In this document: positions 8,245 through 16,805 of the stretch, piece after piece
Layout of the letters: each line of letters begins with the position of its first letter
How positions within the stretch are numbered: the first letter of the stretch is position 1
Source: Deltaproteobacteria bacterium
GTDB lineage: Bacteria > Desulfobacterota > GWC2-55-46 > UBA9637
Assembly: GCA_016195725.1 (NCBI GenBank)
Contig: JACPZB010000018.1
Span: 1 to 52,626, forward strand
Length of the DNA stretch: 52,626 nucleotides
Direction: 5' to 3'
Notes under the pieces: model-generated
What the model was told of the DNA's origin: nothing
Databases searched by the model: none
What the model saw: the letters and a program-made list of their open reading frames with translations, nothing else
Program-made: the position numbers and the translations under genes

Positions 8245-8288
8245 AGGTCTTAAATGTTTTTAATGGCGGACCCAAGGATGGTGTTAAA

Positions 8289-8735
8289 ATGTTTAGATTG
8301 AGCAAGGCAGCGGAATACGCAATAAGAGGGGTGTTGCATCTCTCTTTCAAGGCAGAGGGAGAGACGTGCGGCATAGATGAGATAGCCAAAGCTCAGGGTG
8401 TACCGCCTGCGTATCTTGCAAAACTATTTCAATCTTTGGCGAGAAAAGGATTTGTAAGATCCTTCAGGGGAGTTGAGGGCGGTTTTATCCTCACAAAAAG
8501 GCCGAAGGATATCACCCTCCTTGAGATTATAGAGGCCATGGAAGGCCGCATCTGTTTAAACGATTGCCTCATATACGCAGGCTATTGCCCGAAGGATGAT
8601 GTATGCCCTGTTCACCCTGTATGGAAAGAGGCGCATAAGAGGTTTGTTGACTATCTAAAGGGATGCACCTTTGAAGAGATGGCTAACGCATCAAAAGTAA
8701 AGGCAATGAGAACCAAAGAAAAGATTTCAGCATAG
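8289..8735 (+). CDS. Rrf2-family transcriptional regulator
   Basis: A 148-aa winged-helix regulator of the IscR/NsrR type. The N-terminal HTH (about residues 1-65) contains the family's KLFQSLARKGFVRSFRGVEGGF segment, shown here only to mark position. A cysteine set CLNDC...GYC...C (about 94-116) is suited to bind an iron-sulfur cluster. Family members sense Fe-S status, NO or redox. AAGGA precedes the ATG. The next genes, 94 nt downstream on the same strand, are cytochrome oxidase, so it probably controls respiration. NsrR-like NO sensing is possible because nirS is in the same window, but this is not shown. Confidence 0.9.
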   Translation: MFRLSKAAEYAIRGVLHLSFKAEGETCGIDEIAKAQGVPPAYLAKLFQSLARKGFVRSFRGVEGGFILTKRPKDITLLEIIEAMEGRICLNDCLIYAGYCPKDDVCPVHPVWKEAHKRFVDYLKGCTFEEMANASKVKAMRTKEKISA

Positions 8736-8829
8736 AAAGGAGGTGTTTTTTTAAAAACCATAAAGACTATTTTGGTCTTATTATTCTGTTAATCTGTATG
8801 GAATCATAAAACTCAAGGAGGTAACATCA

Positions 8830-9600
8830 ATGAGCGAAAAAATAGTGGAACATGAACTCACCTGGCATACAAGCTATTGGCCGCTTATAGGGAGTGTAGG
8901 GGTATTATTCCTTGCGCCGCTGGCATTCGCCTTCTATTTTGTCTACAAGATGCCGATGATGTCAATAATCTCGCTTGGTATAGGTGCCCCTTTGACCATA
9001 ATATCCATAGCAGGATGGGTTAAGGAGGGAATAGAGGATGAGCATGGATACAGCGAAGGCCACAGTGTCTGGGCCATGCCAATATTTATCGTGGCTGAGG
9101 CGACACTCTTTGTGGGATTTTTTGCTGCCTACTGGGCGCTGAGACTTACTGCCCCTGTCTGGCCGCCTGCCGGCACGCCTCATGAGATGCCATTTGCTAT
9201 ACCTTTAATAATGACAGCAATTCTTTTGTCATCAAGCGTTACCATCCACATGGCGGAAAAGCATCTTGAGGAAGAGACCGGCAATAAGGGTGGTTTTTTA
9301 AAATGGCTCATTATAACCATCATACTTGGAGCGGCGTTTCTGAGCCTATCAGCCTATGAATGGTCTGAGCTCATGCACGAAGGATTTAACATCAAAACAA
9401 ATATTTACTCCTCTGTATTTTTCCCTTTAACCGGCTTTCACGGCTCCCATGTGCTGGTGGGTATAGCCATGTTTGTCTGCATCCTCATACCTGCCCTTGC
9501 GGGAAAGATCAGCGAACCTTTTGTAAAATCCGCATCCATTTACTGGCATTTTGTAGATATTGTTTGGTTATTTGTAGTTTCGCAGGTCTACTTCTGGTGA
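8830..9600 (+). CDS. coxC: Cytochrome c oxidase subunit III
   Basis: An integral membrane subunit of an A-family heme-copper oxidase. The 256-aa protein has about seven hydrophobic segments and typical motifs: AEATLFVGFF, the conserved EWSELMHEG and GFHGSHVLVG, and a C-terminal YWHFVDIVWLFVVSQVYFW-type helix. AAGGAGG 8 nt before the ATG fixes the start. It is the first structural gene here; the order subunit III, cytochrome c, II, I is unusual compared with the common II-I-III order. Confidence 0.93.
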   Translation: MSEKIVEHELTWHTSYWPLIGSVGVLFLAPLAFAFYFVYKMPMMSIISLGIGAPLTIISIAGWVKEGIEDEHGYSEGHSVWAMPIFIVAEATLFVGFFAAYWALRLTAPVWPPAGTPHEMPFAIPLIMTAILLSSSVTIHMAEKHLEEETGNKGGFLKWLIITIILGAAFLSLSAYEWSELMHEGFNIKTNIYSSVFFPLTGFHGSHVLVGIAMFVCILIPALAGKISEPFVKSASIYWHFVDIVWLFVVSQVYFW

Positions 9601-9643
9601 TCGGGTTATTTTATTGAAAAAAATATGCCGTAAGGAGGAACAT

Positions 9644-9976
9644 ATGCGTAACATTATATGGCTAATAACTTTGTCAATAAATTTTGTGTTTGCCGGGACC
9701 GTTCTGGCGGCAGATGGAGCGACAATCTATAAGACAAAGTGCGCTCTATGTCATGGTGACAAGGGTGAAGGCAAGAAGGGGATGGCGCCGGCGCATAGAG
9801 GCAACGAGTTTATAAGCAAAGGAAAGACGGAGGATGTTAAGAAGGTTATCCTTGAAGGCCGAGAGGGCGCTGCAAAAAAATATAAAGAATTCCCGATTCC
9901 TATGCCCAAGTCCGGCCTATCAGACACCGATGCCGATGCGGTGGCAAAGTTTATGCAGGGCGACTTGCAGAAATAG
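9644..9976 (+). CDS. Small periplasmic monoheme cytochrome c
   Basis: A 110-aa protein with a signal peptide (about residues 1-22, ending LAA) and one heme motif CALCH. The distal methionine is probably in FPIPMPKSGLSD. It is likely an electron donor or an integral c-type subunit of the adjacent oxidase. I use the ATG at 9644, preceded by AAGGAGG with ideal spacing, rather than the longer reading from 9614. It is followed 43 nt later by the subunit II gene. Confidence 0.9.
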   Translation: MRNIIWLITLSINFVFAGTVLAADGATIYKTKCALCHGDKGEGKKGMAPAHRGNEFISKGKTEDVKKVILEGREGAAKKYKEFPIPMPKSGLSDTDADAVAKFMQGDLQK

Positions 9977-10019
9977 ATTTATTTATTTTAGACACCTAAC
10001 TAAAGAAAGGAGGGAAATC

Positions 10020-10757
10020 ATGGGCAGAAAAAACTTTTTAAAAAGGCTTTTTTATTTACTATTTGCCACGGTTATCCTGTCTGCATCTATGGTGTATGCC
10101 AATGGAATAAAAATTGAAATGACGGGAACTCCCGCTGAAGGATGGGAACATCTCTGGAGAGAGTTGATGATAGATATAACCGTCATCGGCGTGGTATTTG
10201 CAGCTGTAACCATCTATCTCCTTATTACAAATAGGAGAAAGAGACCGGGCGACGAAGGGCAGGGGCCGAAGCTCAGTCCCCTGGCGGCATTTGGATGGGT
10301 TGTTATTCCGATATTTGTATTCATGGCAGACGACATCTATCTTGCAGCAGAGAGTTTTGAGCTCTGGGGTAATTACAGAAACGTCCCTGCAAATGCCCTG
10401 GTGATAAATGTTGAAGGGTATATGTGGGGTTGGGATGTCAAGTATCCTGAAAAGATAATCATAACCAATGAACTCCGGGTTCCGGCAGGAAGGCCGATTC
10501 ATATAAAACTTACCAGCCGTGATGTGGTGCACAGCTTCTTCATACCTGATTTCCATGTGAAATGGGATGCGGTCAAAGGTAGAGAAAACTATCTCTGGTT
10601 TTATCCCAAGCAAGTTGAGGCTGGAGAGCATGTTATGACCTGCACAGAATTCTGCGGAATGCTTCATTCAAGCATGTTTGGTAAGGTCATTGTCATGCCT
10701 GAGAATGAATTTAACAAGTGGATTGAAGATAACAAGCCAAAAGGAGGGAATGTATGA
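10020..10757 (+). CDS. coxB: Cytochrome c oxidase subunit II
   Basis: It carries the CuA centre that takes electrons from cytochrome c. The 245-aa protein has a signal or first membrane segment (about 8-27), two TM helices (about 50-70 and 88-107) and a periplasmic cupredoxin domain. CuA ligands are intact: H171, C208, E210, C212, H216 and M219, in VVHSFF and CTEFCGMLHSSMF. AAAGGAGGG precedes the ATG at 10020. A longer open reading from 9834 overlaps the cytochrome c gene and is rejected. Its stop overlaps the subunit I start (ATGA), indicating translational coupling. Confidence 0.95.
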   Translation: MGRKNFLKRLFYLLFATVILSASMVYANGIKIEMTGTPAEGWEHLWRELMIDITVIGVVFAAVTIYLLITNRRKRPGDEGQGPKLSPLAAFGWVVIPIFVFMADDIYLAAESFELWGNYRNVPANALVINVEGYMWGWDVKYPEKIIITNELRVPAGRPIHIKLTSRDVVHSFFIPDFHVKWDAVKGRENYLWFYPKQVEAGEHVMTCTEFCGMLHSSMFGKVIVMPENEFNKWIEDNKPKGGNV

Positions 10758-12364
10758 GTGTAGCATCTCAAGCCTTAACGGCACAGTCTAAATTCAGCCT
10801 TAAAGAATGGATATTTACTACAGATCATAAGAGAGTAGCCATACTCTATCTTATAGGTTCCTTTGCTGCCTTCTTTGTGGCAGGAATAATGGCCATGCTC
10901 ATGAGGACAGAGCTGGCAACTGTAGGGCCTACCATAACATCAAATCCAACAAATTATAATGTGTGGCTCTATTTCCACGGCGCGGCAATGATACTCGGTT
11001 ATCAGATACCCTCGCTTACAGGATTTTTTGCCAACTACTATGTCCCGCTCATGATCGGCGCGAAGGATGTGGCATTCCCCAGGCTTAATGCATTGAGCGT
11101 ATGGCTTTACTGGATGGGGATTGTGCTGGCCCTTCTCACATTTGTAATACCTGATCCGCCAGACATTATGTGGACAGGCTATCCACCTTATTCAATTATT
11201 ACACCTGGCAATACAGCATTCTACACCTTTACAGTTCTTCTCATAGGATTTTCTTCCATTGCCGGCGGGGTTAATTTCCTGACCACCATAATCCGCATGC
11301 GGGCCCCGGGCATAACATGGAATAAGCTCAACATCTTTATCTGGTGCACCATGGCCGCATTCGTCATGCAGGTTATATTTGTCCCGATCTTGGGCACGGC
11401 GGTTACACTGCTTTCTTTTGACAAGTACCTCGGCACCCATTTCTTTGATGCCAATGCAGGCGGGACCCCCCTTATATATGAAAATCTATTCTGGTTCTAC
11501 TCTCACCCCGCAGTCTATGTAATCCTGCTTCCAGGGGTTGGCCTAATCTATGAGATAGTGGCGACATTTGCCAGAAATAGGGTCTTTAACTATAAAGGGG
11601 TTGTATACGGCGGCATCTGGGGTACTGTCCTTTTAAGCGGCGTTGTCTGGGGTCATCACATCTATGTCTCAGCTATCCCAAGTTGGCTTGCCCTGATCAT
11701 AACCTTTACAACGCTTTTAATAAGCATTCCAGTGGGTTTGTTGGTGATAGGCATAGTAGGTACTCTCTATAAAGGTTCTATTGAATTCAAAACCCCCATG
11801 CTCTATGCAGTAGGGTTCATGTTCCTCTTCCTTATAGGAGGACTCACAGGCATACCCAATGCCATGTCCGCTATATATATTCACATCCACGGCACCCAGT
11901 GGATTACAGGACACTTCCATTATGTCATGGCTGTTTCAGTAACTACTGCCATCATAGGAGGCACATATTATGTCTGGCCAAAGATGACAGGAAAGATGTA
12001 TAATGAGACCCTTGGAAAGCTCGGATTCTGGCTTTTCTTTATAGGTGTGAATATCACTTTCTCTCTTACCATGTGGTTGGGCTATAAGGGATGGCCAAGA
12101 CGTTACTATGATTATTCACAGTTTCCTCAGTTTCAGGGTACACAGCAGATAATAACAGCGGGTTCGTATATAATATTCCTTGGCGCATTGGTTACCCTGA
12201 TAACATGGATACATTCGCTCATCTGGGGAGAGAAGGCCCCGCAGAATCCCTGGGGCTCAAAATCCCTTGAATGGACCCATGCTCCGACGCCTCCTCCTCC
12301 TGGAAACTATCCGGAACCGCTGAAACTCTCTGAAGATTGGCACCCTTATGGTTATGGGAAATAA
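10754..12364 (+). CDS. coxA: Cytochrome c oxidase subunit I, A2-type heme-copper oxidase
   Basis: This is the proton-pumping catalytic subunit that reduces O2. In the 536-aa protein the heme a ligands are H75 and H389, the heme a3 ligand is H387, and the CuB ligands are H251, H301 and H302. The active-site tyrosine is Y255. The helix VI motif is FYSHPAVY instead of FGHPEVY: the D-channel glutamate is replaced and a Tyr-Ser pair is present, the signature of A2-type oxidases such as Thermus caa3. K346 in EFKTPM marks the K channel. The usual HDTYYVVAHFHYV reads HGTQWITGHFHYV, so the aspartate of the Mg site is a glycine (G380). Because Tyr is kept I call it an O2 reductase rather than an NO reductase. 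Confidence 0.94.
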   Translation: MSVASQALTAQSKFSLKEWIFTTDHKRVAILYLIGSFAAFFVAGIMAMLMRTELATVGPTITSNPTNYNVWLYFHGAAMILGYQIPSLTGFFANYYVPLMIGAKDVAFPRLNALSVWLYWMGIVLALLTFVIPDPPDIMWTGYPPYSIITPGNTAFYTFTVLLIGFSSIAGGVNFLTTIIRMRAPGITWNKLNIFIWCTMAAFVMQVIFVPILGTAVTLLSFDKYLGTHFFDANAGGTPLIYENLFWFYSHPAVYVILLPGVGLIYEIVATFARNRVFNYKGVVYGGIWGTVLLSGVVWGHHIYVSAIPSWLALIITFTTLLISIPVGLLVIGIVGTLYKGSIEFKTPMLYAVGFMFLFLIGGLTGIPNAMSAIYIHIHGTQWITGHFHYVMAVSVTTAIIGGTYYVWPKMTGKMYNETLGKLGFWLFFIGVNITFSLTMWLGYKGWPRRYYDYSQFPQFQGTQQIITAGSYIIFLGALVTLITWIHSLIWGEKAPQNPWGSKSLEWTHAPTPPPPGNYPEPLKLSEDWHPYGYGK

Positions 12365-12376
12365 AATTAGTCCTGT

Positions 12377-12409
12377 CTCACCCCTCTCCTATAACGGGAG
12401 AGGGGTGAG
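12377..12409. repeat. Perfect 13-bp-stem hairpin between coxA and ctaB
   Basis: CTCACCCCTCTCC (12377-12389) is followed by an exact inverse copy (12397-12409) with a 7-nt loop. It is not followed by a T-run, so it is not a classical terminator. The sequence belongs to the CCCTCTCC type also inserted in uvrD (31852-31971) and present downstream of livM. It may stabilise the oxidase message or attenuate the genes downstream. Confidence 0.7.
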
Positions 12410-12427
12410 GTTATTTGGGGAATACCT

Positions 12428-13294
12428 ATGCTGAGCACCATAAAAAATTACCTCCCTCTCTTTAAATTCAGAATATGCTCTTTCATTACATTCAGCGCAG
12501 TTGTCGGTCTTATATCTACCTCCCCTATTAATATCTCAGCATCACATATCCTTGCATTAATAGTCGTTACCATGATGGCATCTGCAGGCGCCAGTATGTT
12601 CAACCATTACTTTGATATGGATATAGATGGAGTAATGCAGAGGACAAAGAAAAGGCCTATGCCGTCCGACAGGATTGGCGATTCAAAGGTCATCTTATTG
12701 ACAGCCGTTGGGATTTTTATTATATCCATCCTTCTTTCATATAAGATACTTAACTACATGGCCGGGCTGCATCTGTTCCTCGGCGGATTTGTATATGCCG
12801 TAGTTTATACAATATGGCTTAAGAGGAGGAGTTGGCTCAATATCGTAATAGGCGGCCTTGCAGGGAGTTTTGCTGTACTTGCAGGAGGCGCATCTGCAAC
12901 CCCCGAACTCTGTCTTCCACCAGTACTTCTCGCCATAACCATGTTTTTCTGGACGCCGTCCCACTTCTGGAGCTTTGCCATACTCTACAAGGAAGAATAC
13001 GAAAAGGCGGGCATCCCTATGCTTCCCAATGTAATAGGGGATTCGAAGACAGCAAGATATATTCTCATCAATACAATTCTTTTGGTTGTATCATCTTTTT
13101 TACCTTTACTTTTTGGTTATTTTGGCTTTTTTTATATTGCAGCAGCCGTTAGTTTTGGAACATTTTTTATCATAAGAAATATACAACTTCTATCCAATAT
13201 ATCAAAAGAGATCGCATGGAAGAATTTTAAGGCATCTATGATATATCTTGGAGGCCTTTTTCTGGCCGTTATAATAGATGTTATCACCAGGTAG
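12428..13294 (+). CDS. ctaB: Protoheme IX farnesyltransferase (heme O synthase)
   Basis: It attaches a farnesyl group to heme b to make heme O, the precursor of heme A for the oxidase. The 288-aa membrane protein has about eight or nine TM segments. The prenyltransferase motifs NHYFDMDID (about residues 59-67) and KRPMP are present, as are YTIWLKRRSWLNI and FFWTPSHFW. It lies between coxA and the SCO gene, consistent with oxidase assembly. The start has only a weak upstream purine stretch. Confidence 0.95.
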   Translation: MLSTIKNYLPLFKFRICSFITFSAVVGLISTSPINISASHILALIVVTMMASAGASMFNHYFDMDIDGVMQRTKKRPMPSDRIGDSKVILLTAVGIFIISILLSYKILNYMAGLHLFLGGFVYAVVYTIWLKRRSWLNIVIGGLAGSFAVLAGGASATPELCLPPVLLAITMFFWTPSHFWSFAILYKEEYEKAGIPMLPNVIGDSKTARYILINTILLVVSSFLPLLFGYFGFFYIAAAVSFGTFFIIRNIQLLSNISKEIAWKNFKASMIYLGGLFLAVIIDVITR

Positions 13295-13300
13295 AAAGTT

Positions 13301-14122
13301 ATGAGGATCCTTAAGGCAATTTCTCTTTTTATAATGCTTGCAACTTTCTTAAACACAGTCCCCTCGTTTTCGCTTACTGCAAAAGATGAAGAGACTGCCA
13401 TCAAATTATCAAACAAAGTCATTGGAAATTATCTGGGTGAGTATACCCTTATTGACCAGGATGGCAAGAATTTCAGGTTAAAAGAGTTTTTGGGTAAACC
13501 TCTGCTTATAAGCTTCATATACACAAGTTGCGGACATATCTGCCCCACCATAACAATGAATCTCAAGAAAGCTATCAAAGAGGCAGGCAGGGATTTTGGC
13601 GTAAAATTTAATGCTATAATTATCGGCTTTGATGTGGAGAACGATACGCCGCAGAGGATGAAGGAATACGGAAGCAACTTCACGGATGATTTTAAAAACT
13701 GGAGATTTGCCGCAGCGAATAAGGAGACAATAGATAAGCTGGCAAAAGATATTGGTTTTTATTACAGAAAGGTTGAGGGGGGATTTGACCACCTGAATTT
13801 TGTAACAGTGGTTGACAAAGATGGAAAGATATATAAACAGGTTTATGGCATGGATTTCAAACCTCAGGATATATTGCAGCCCGTATATCAATCTCTATCA
13901 CCACAAAAAAGTGGCTTCATTGCACAACCTTCAGGCATAATAGGAAAGCTCCTGCTCTTCTGCTACAAATACGACGAGGCAACAGGCACATACAAGCTGG
14001 ATTATGGGATGTTGATACCAATGATAATAGGTCCAATCTTTTCTATAGGTGTTATGATATCACTAATCATCTACCTCTTCCGGGGCAGTGAAATAAAAGG
14101 CAAGGCTATCAAGCCGCACTAA
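13301..14122 (+). CDS. SCO1/SenC-family copper chaperone
   Basis: It is a membrane-bound thioredoxin-like protein that delivers copper to the CuA site. The 273-aa product has an N-terminal signal or anchor (about 1-25), the copper motif CGHICP (about residues 77-82) and the third ligand histidine in FDHLNF (about 161-166). A C-terminal TM helix follows (about 238-260). An additional C-terminal anchor is less common in SCO proteins. It starts 6 nt after ctaB and closes the oxidase operon. Confidence 0.92.
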   Translation: MRILKAISLFIMLATFLNTVPSFSLTAKDEETAIKLSNKVIGNYLGEYTLIDQDGKNFRLKEFLGKPLLISFIYTSCGHICPTITMNLKKAIKEAGRDFGVKFNAIIIGFDVENDTPQRMKEYGSNFTDDFKNWRFAAANKETIDKLAKDIGFYYRKVEGGFDHLNFVTVVDKDGKIYKQVYGMDFKPQDILQPVYQSLSPQKSGFIAQPSGIIGKLLLFCYKYDEATGTYKLDYGMLIPMIIGPIFSIGVMISLIIYLFRGSEIKGKAIKPH

Positions 14123-14230
14123 GTGCGTAGAATGTTATTATAAAGAACAAGTATAAACTTTCAAGCAATCTCACTCTTCCGGTCTGTCTGGCCGCATAAA
14201 CTCCAATACTCATTGCAACCATTGAAACTA

Positions 14231-14258
14231 TTGACAATAGTTTGCATATTGCTACAAT
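14231..14258 (+). promoter_or_regulatory. Promoter of proA
   Basis: TTGACA (14231-14236) and TACAAT (14253-14258) are separated by 16 nt. The -35 box lies in the small palindrome CTATTGACAATAG. A start near 14265 gives a leader of about 20 nt containing GAGGTG before the proA ATG. Confidence 0.65.
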
Positions 14259-14284
14259 AGCCAAAAATCATTAGAGGTGTTTTT

Positions 14285-15541
14285 ATGTCCATAAAATCTG
14301 ATATCCAGCGCATAACCCAATCAGCCCGGCAGGCGTCTTTGAAACTGGCCAACCTGAACACATCTGTAAAAAACAATGCCTTATTAAGAATGGCTGACGA
14401 ACTTTTAAAAAATGCGGATGCAATGAAAAAGACAAACAAAAAAGACCTTCAGGCCGCAGAAGGTAAAGGGCTGTCTAAGGCCATGATAGACAGGCTTACC
14501 ATAAGCGACAAGGTCTTAAAGACCATGGCAGATGGCATCAGAGAGGTAGCAGCCCTGTCTGACCCTGTTGGCGAAATCACAAAAATGTGGAAAAGGCCGA
14601 ACGGACTTCTTGTTGGAAGGATGAGGATACCTCTCGGTGTCATTGGCATAATCTATGAGGCAAGGCCGAATGTTACTGCAGATGCGGCAGCTCTCTGCTT
14701 AAAATCCGGCAATGCCGTGGTTCTCAGGGGCGGCTCAGAGGCAATCAATTCAAATCTCGCCATTGCAAAGGTTTTGCAGGATGCTTGCAAAAAAGAGGGG
14801 ATTCCGGATACTGCAATCCAGGTTGTTCCAACAACTGACAGGGAAGCAGTGCTGGAGATGCTCAAACTTGAAGAGTATATTGATTTAATTATTCCGAGGG
14901 GTGGTGAAGGACTTATACGGTTTGTTGTAGACAACTCAAAGATTCCTGTCATCAAACACTATAAGGGTGTATGCCACATATTTGTTGATGAATTTGCAGA
15001 CATGGATATGGCAGAGAAGGTCTGCTTCAATGCAAAGGTGCAAAGGCCGGGTGTGTGCAATGCAATGGAGACTCTTTTGGTTCATAAAAAGATTGCCAAT
15101 GAGTTTCTGCCGAAAATGGGGAAAAAATATCAGGATGCCCATGTTGAAATAAGGGGCTGCGAAGAAACAAGAAAGATTCTCCCGTATGCAAGGCCAGCAG
15201 AAGAAGAAGACTGGTCTACAGAGTATCTTGATTTAATCCTATCAGTTAAAATTGTGAAAGATTTAGATGAGGCAATAAACCACATCGCAAAATACGGCTC
15301 TCTTCATACTGAATCAATTATCACAAAGGATTATAGCAATAGCCAGAGATTTTTAAGAGAGGTCAATTCTTCAACGGTCCTTGTTAATGCCTCTACACGA
15401 TTCTCTGACGGTTTTCAGCTCGGCCTCGGCGCAGAGATTGGCATATCTACAACAAAGATCCACGCCTTCGGCCCGATGGGGCTTGAGGAACTTACCACGC
15501 AGAAGTTTATCATTTTTGGAGATGGGCAGGTGAGAGAGTAA
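14285..15541 (+). CDS. proA: Gamma-glutamyl phosphate reductase
   Basis: It reduces gamma-glutamyl phosphate to glutamate semialdehyde with NADPH, the second step of proline synthesis. The 418-aa aldehyde-dehydrogenase-fold protein has normal length. The catalytic cysteine is in [12 protein letters not shown] (about residue 257), and the conserved IYEARPNVT and [10 protein letters not shown] segments are present. proB is not adjacent. It converges with the selenoprotein gene 5 nt downstream. Confidence 0.96.
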   Translation: MSIKSDIQRITQSARQASLKLANLNTSVKNNALLRMADELLKNADAMKKTNKKDLQAAEGKGLSKAMIDRLTISDKVLKTMADGIREVAALSDPVGEITKMWKRPNGLLVGRMRIPLGVIGIIYEARPNVTADAAALCLKSGNAVVLRGGSEAINSNLAIAKVLQDACKKEGIPDTAIQVVPTTDREAVLEMLKLEEYIDLIIPRGGEGLIRFVVDNSKIPVIKHYKGVCHIFVDEFADMDMAEKVCFNAKVQRPGVCNAMETLLVHKKIANEFLPKMGKKYQDAHVEIRGCEETRKILPYARPAEEEDWSTEYLDLILSVKIVKDLDEAINHIAKYGSLHTESIITKDYSNSQRFLREVNSSTVLVNASTRFSDGFQLGLGAEIGISTTKIHAFGPMGLEELTTQKFIIFGDGQVRE

Positions 15542-15546
15542 GAAAC

Positions 15547-16341
15547 CTATTTCTCCAAGTCCTCATACCTCCTCCACCGGTAAGGAAGGTCTCTGATAGT
15601 GCCGGGCTCTTTTATATCCGTCAATGCCTCTAATGCCTTTTTTAAGACAATGGCCTGCTGTTTTATGTTGAACGGCTCACCCAACGGATGTCCCAGAGGC
15701 CATTTCAAAAAAACAGCCCGCGGTGGTTTTATTTCTTCTGTGAATTTGCGCACAATGGAGATGCTTATAGTTGGTATGCCATACTTTTCTATCTCCCTCT
15801 GTATCAGTCCAACGGACCGATTGCACAAGCCTCAGCCAGGGGTTAAAAGCACTGCATCAACGCCTTGCGCCCTTAATTTTTCCGCCACCTCTTGCGCAGT
15901 TCCATTTATAAGCGTATAGATATGGCCGCCGTCTATATGCCCCATAAAACCAAAGTTTATTTCCGCAATATCAGCTATTTCACCTCTCTCTTTCAACTCT
16001 TTAAGCCTGTCTATGGGAAAAACGATGTTTATATCTTTATCTGCATCTTTATGGTCATAGTAATCGTGGGTTATGATAAATTGCCCTTTTGGAGTGTCTC
16101 GCGGGATTTCTCGAAAGGTGGGGTCTCCATTTGGGTCTTTCATGTTAAACGGTTTTTGGCTTTTGAGATGCACTCCTGCGGTTGTGGCAAGGGCTATCTT
16201 GCAGTCTTTGACAGGCTTTGTCAGAGGCGCCCATGGAATATCTTGTGCCTTCCACGGCGCAGCCTTTTTAACCCATCTTTCTACAAGGAATGGGAATTTG
16301 GTGAAGAGTTTTGATATGAGTTGGTTTTTTAATCTGCCCAT
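15547..16341 (-). CDS. GrdB/PrdB-like selenoprotein with in-frame UGA (selenocysteine 170)
   Basis: The 264-aa protein belongs to the glycine/sarcosine/betaine/proline reductase selenoprotein B family. A simple reading breaks it into 169 aa and 93 aa at TGA (15834-15832), but homology continues across the stop in the same frame: LLTPG-Sec-GLCNRSVGLIQRE. UxxC is the redox motif of this family. A SECIS-like hairpin follows the UGA (15803-15821). GrdB and PrdB use this Sec to attack amino-acid derived substrates. Stand-alone relatives outside Stickland fermenters have unknown substrates, and no partner Grd genes are present here. No clear Shine-Dalgarno is seen before the ATG at 16341. Confidence 0.88.
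15803..15821 (-). promoter_or_regulatory. Bacterial SECIS-like hairpin
   Basis: On the mRNA, 10 nt after the UGA, AUCGGUCC pairs with GGACUGAU through all eight positions (one G-U pair) around a GUU loop. The loop starts with G and sits 18 nt from the UGA. These properties match the usual description of bacterial SECIS elements bound by SelB. selA, selB and selD are not in the window. Confidence 0.75.
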
Positions 16342-16471
16342 AAGAGACGGCTTCGCAACAGGTCGGGCGCTTTTTACTTTGCCGGTTAAGGTTTGACTTT
16401 TACACTATCAGGATTTGGCAAGCAGTCAGAAATTAAAACAAGAAAATATTTTGAGCTTAGCGTTTGCTATA

Positions 16472-16595
16472 CAAACGCAAGATTTGAGCCAAAGACAAGG
16501 AAAAGGTGGCTGGACAAAACGGAGCATACTCTTTTATGTATGTGAGTATTTGGACAGCCACCTTTGACACAGCATTTGGCCAAAGATTGCGTTTG
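16472..16595. repeat. 124-bp element with terminal inverted repeats (type 1 copy)
   Basis: The ends are CAAACGCAA (16472-16480) and TTGCGTTTG (16587-16595). Inside, GGTGGCTG (16505-16512) pairs with CAGCCACC (16555-16562) around a core GGAGCATACTC...GAGTAT. A related element of nearly the same length lies at 30300-30424. It has no coding capacity and looks like a non-autonomous (MITE-like) element. The 464-nt gap 16342-16805 that holds it has no other convincing gene. Confidence 0.75.
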
Positions 16596-16805
16596 ACTAA
16601 TTGGGCAGTTTAGCGTCATGCCCAGGACCATGTATGGCAACCGTCGCTGCAATGGGCGGTCCTTGGAATCATGAATCGTTTCATTTTCATCACCCCTTTC
16701 GGCCTGTAATCGTACCAATTATAGCACATATTTTCTATAAATCCGTACGAGAAACATTTTTCTTACCTATACAGCGGACTTAAAGTTTTGATTAAAATCT
16801 TTTCT

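Noticed and set aside
8740-8812. Small peptide gene after the GGAGG that follows the Rrf2 stop
   Set aside because: No start codon lies at a usable distance from the GGAGG, and the hydrophobic readings have no ATG.
9834-10019. N-terminal extension of oxidase subunit II
   Set aside because: It overlaps the cytochrome c gene and lies ahead of a proper signal peptide. AAAGGAGGG marks the ATG at 10020.
10754-12364. Subunit I as a CuA-type nitric oxide reductase
   Set aside because: The active-site tyrosine (Y255) and the YS motif of A2 oxygen reductases are present. The Rrf2 and SCO neighbours alone do not outweigh this.
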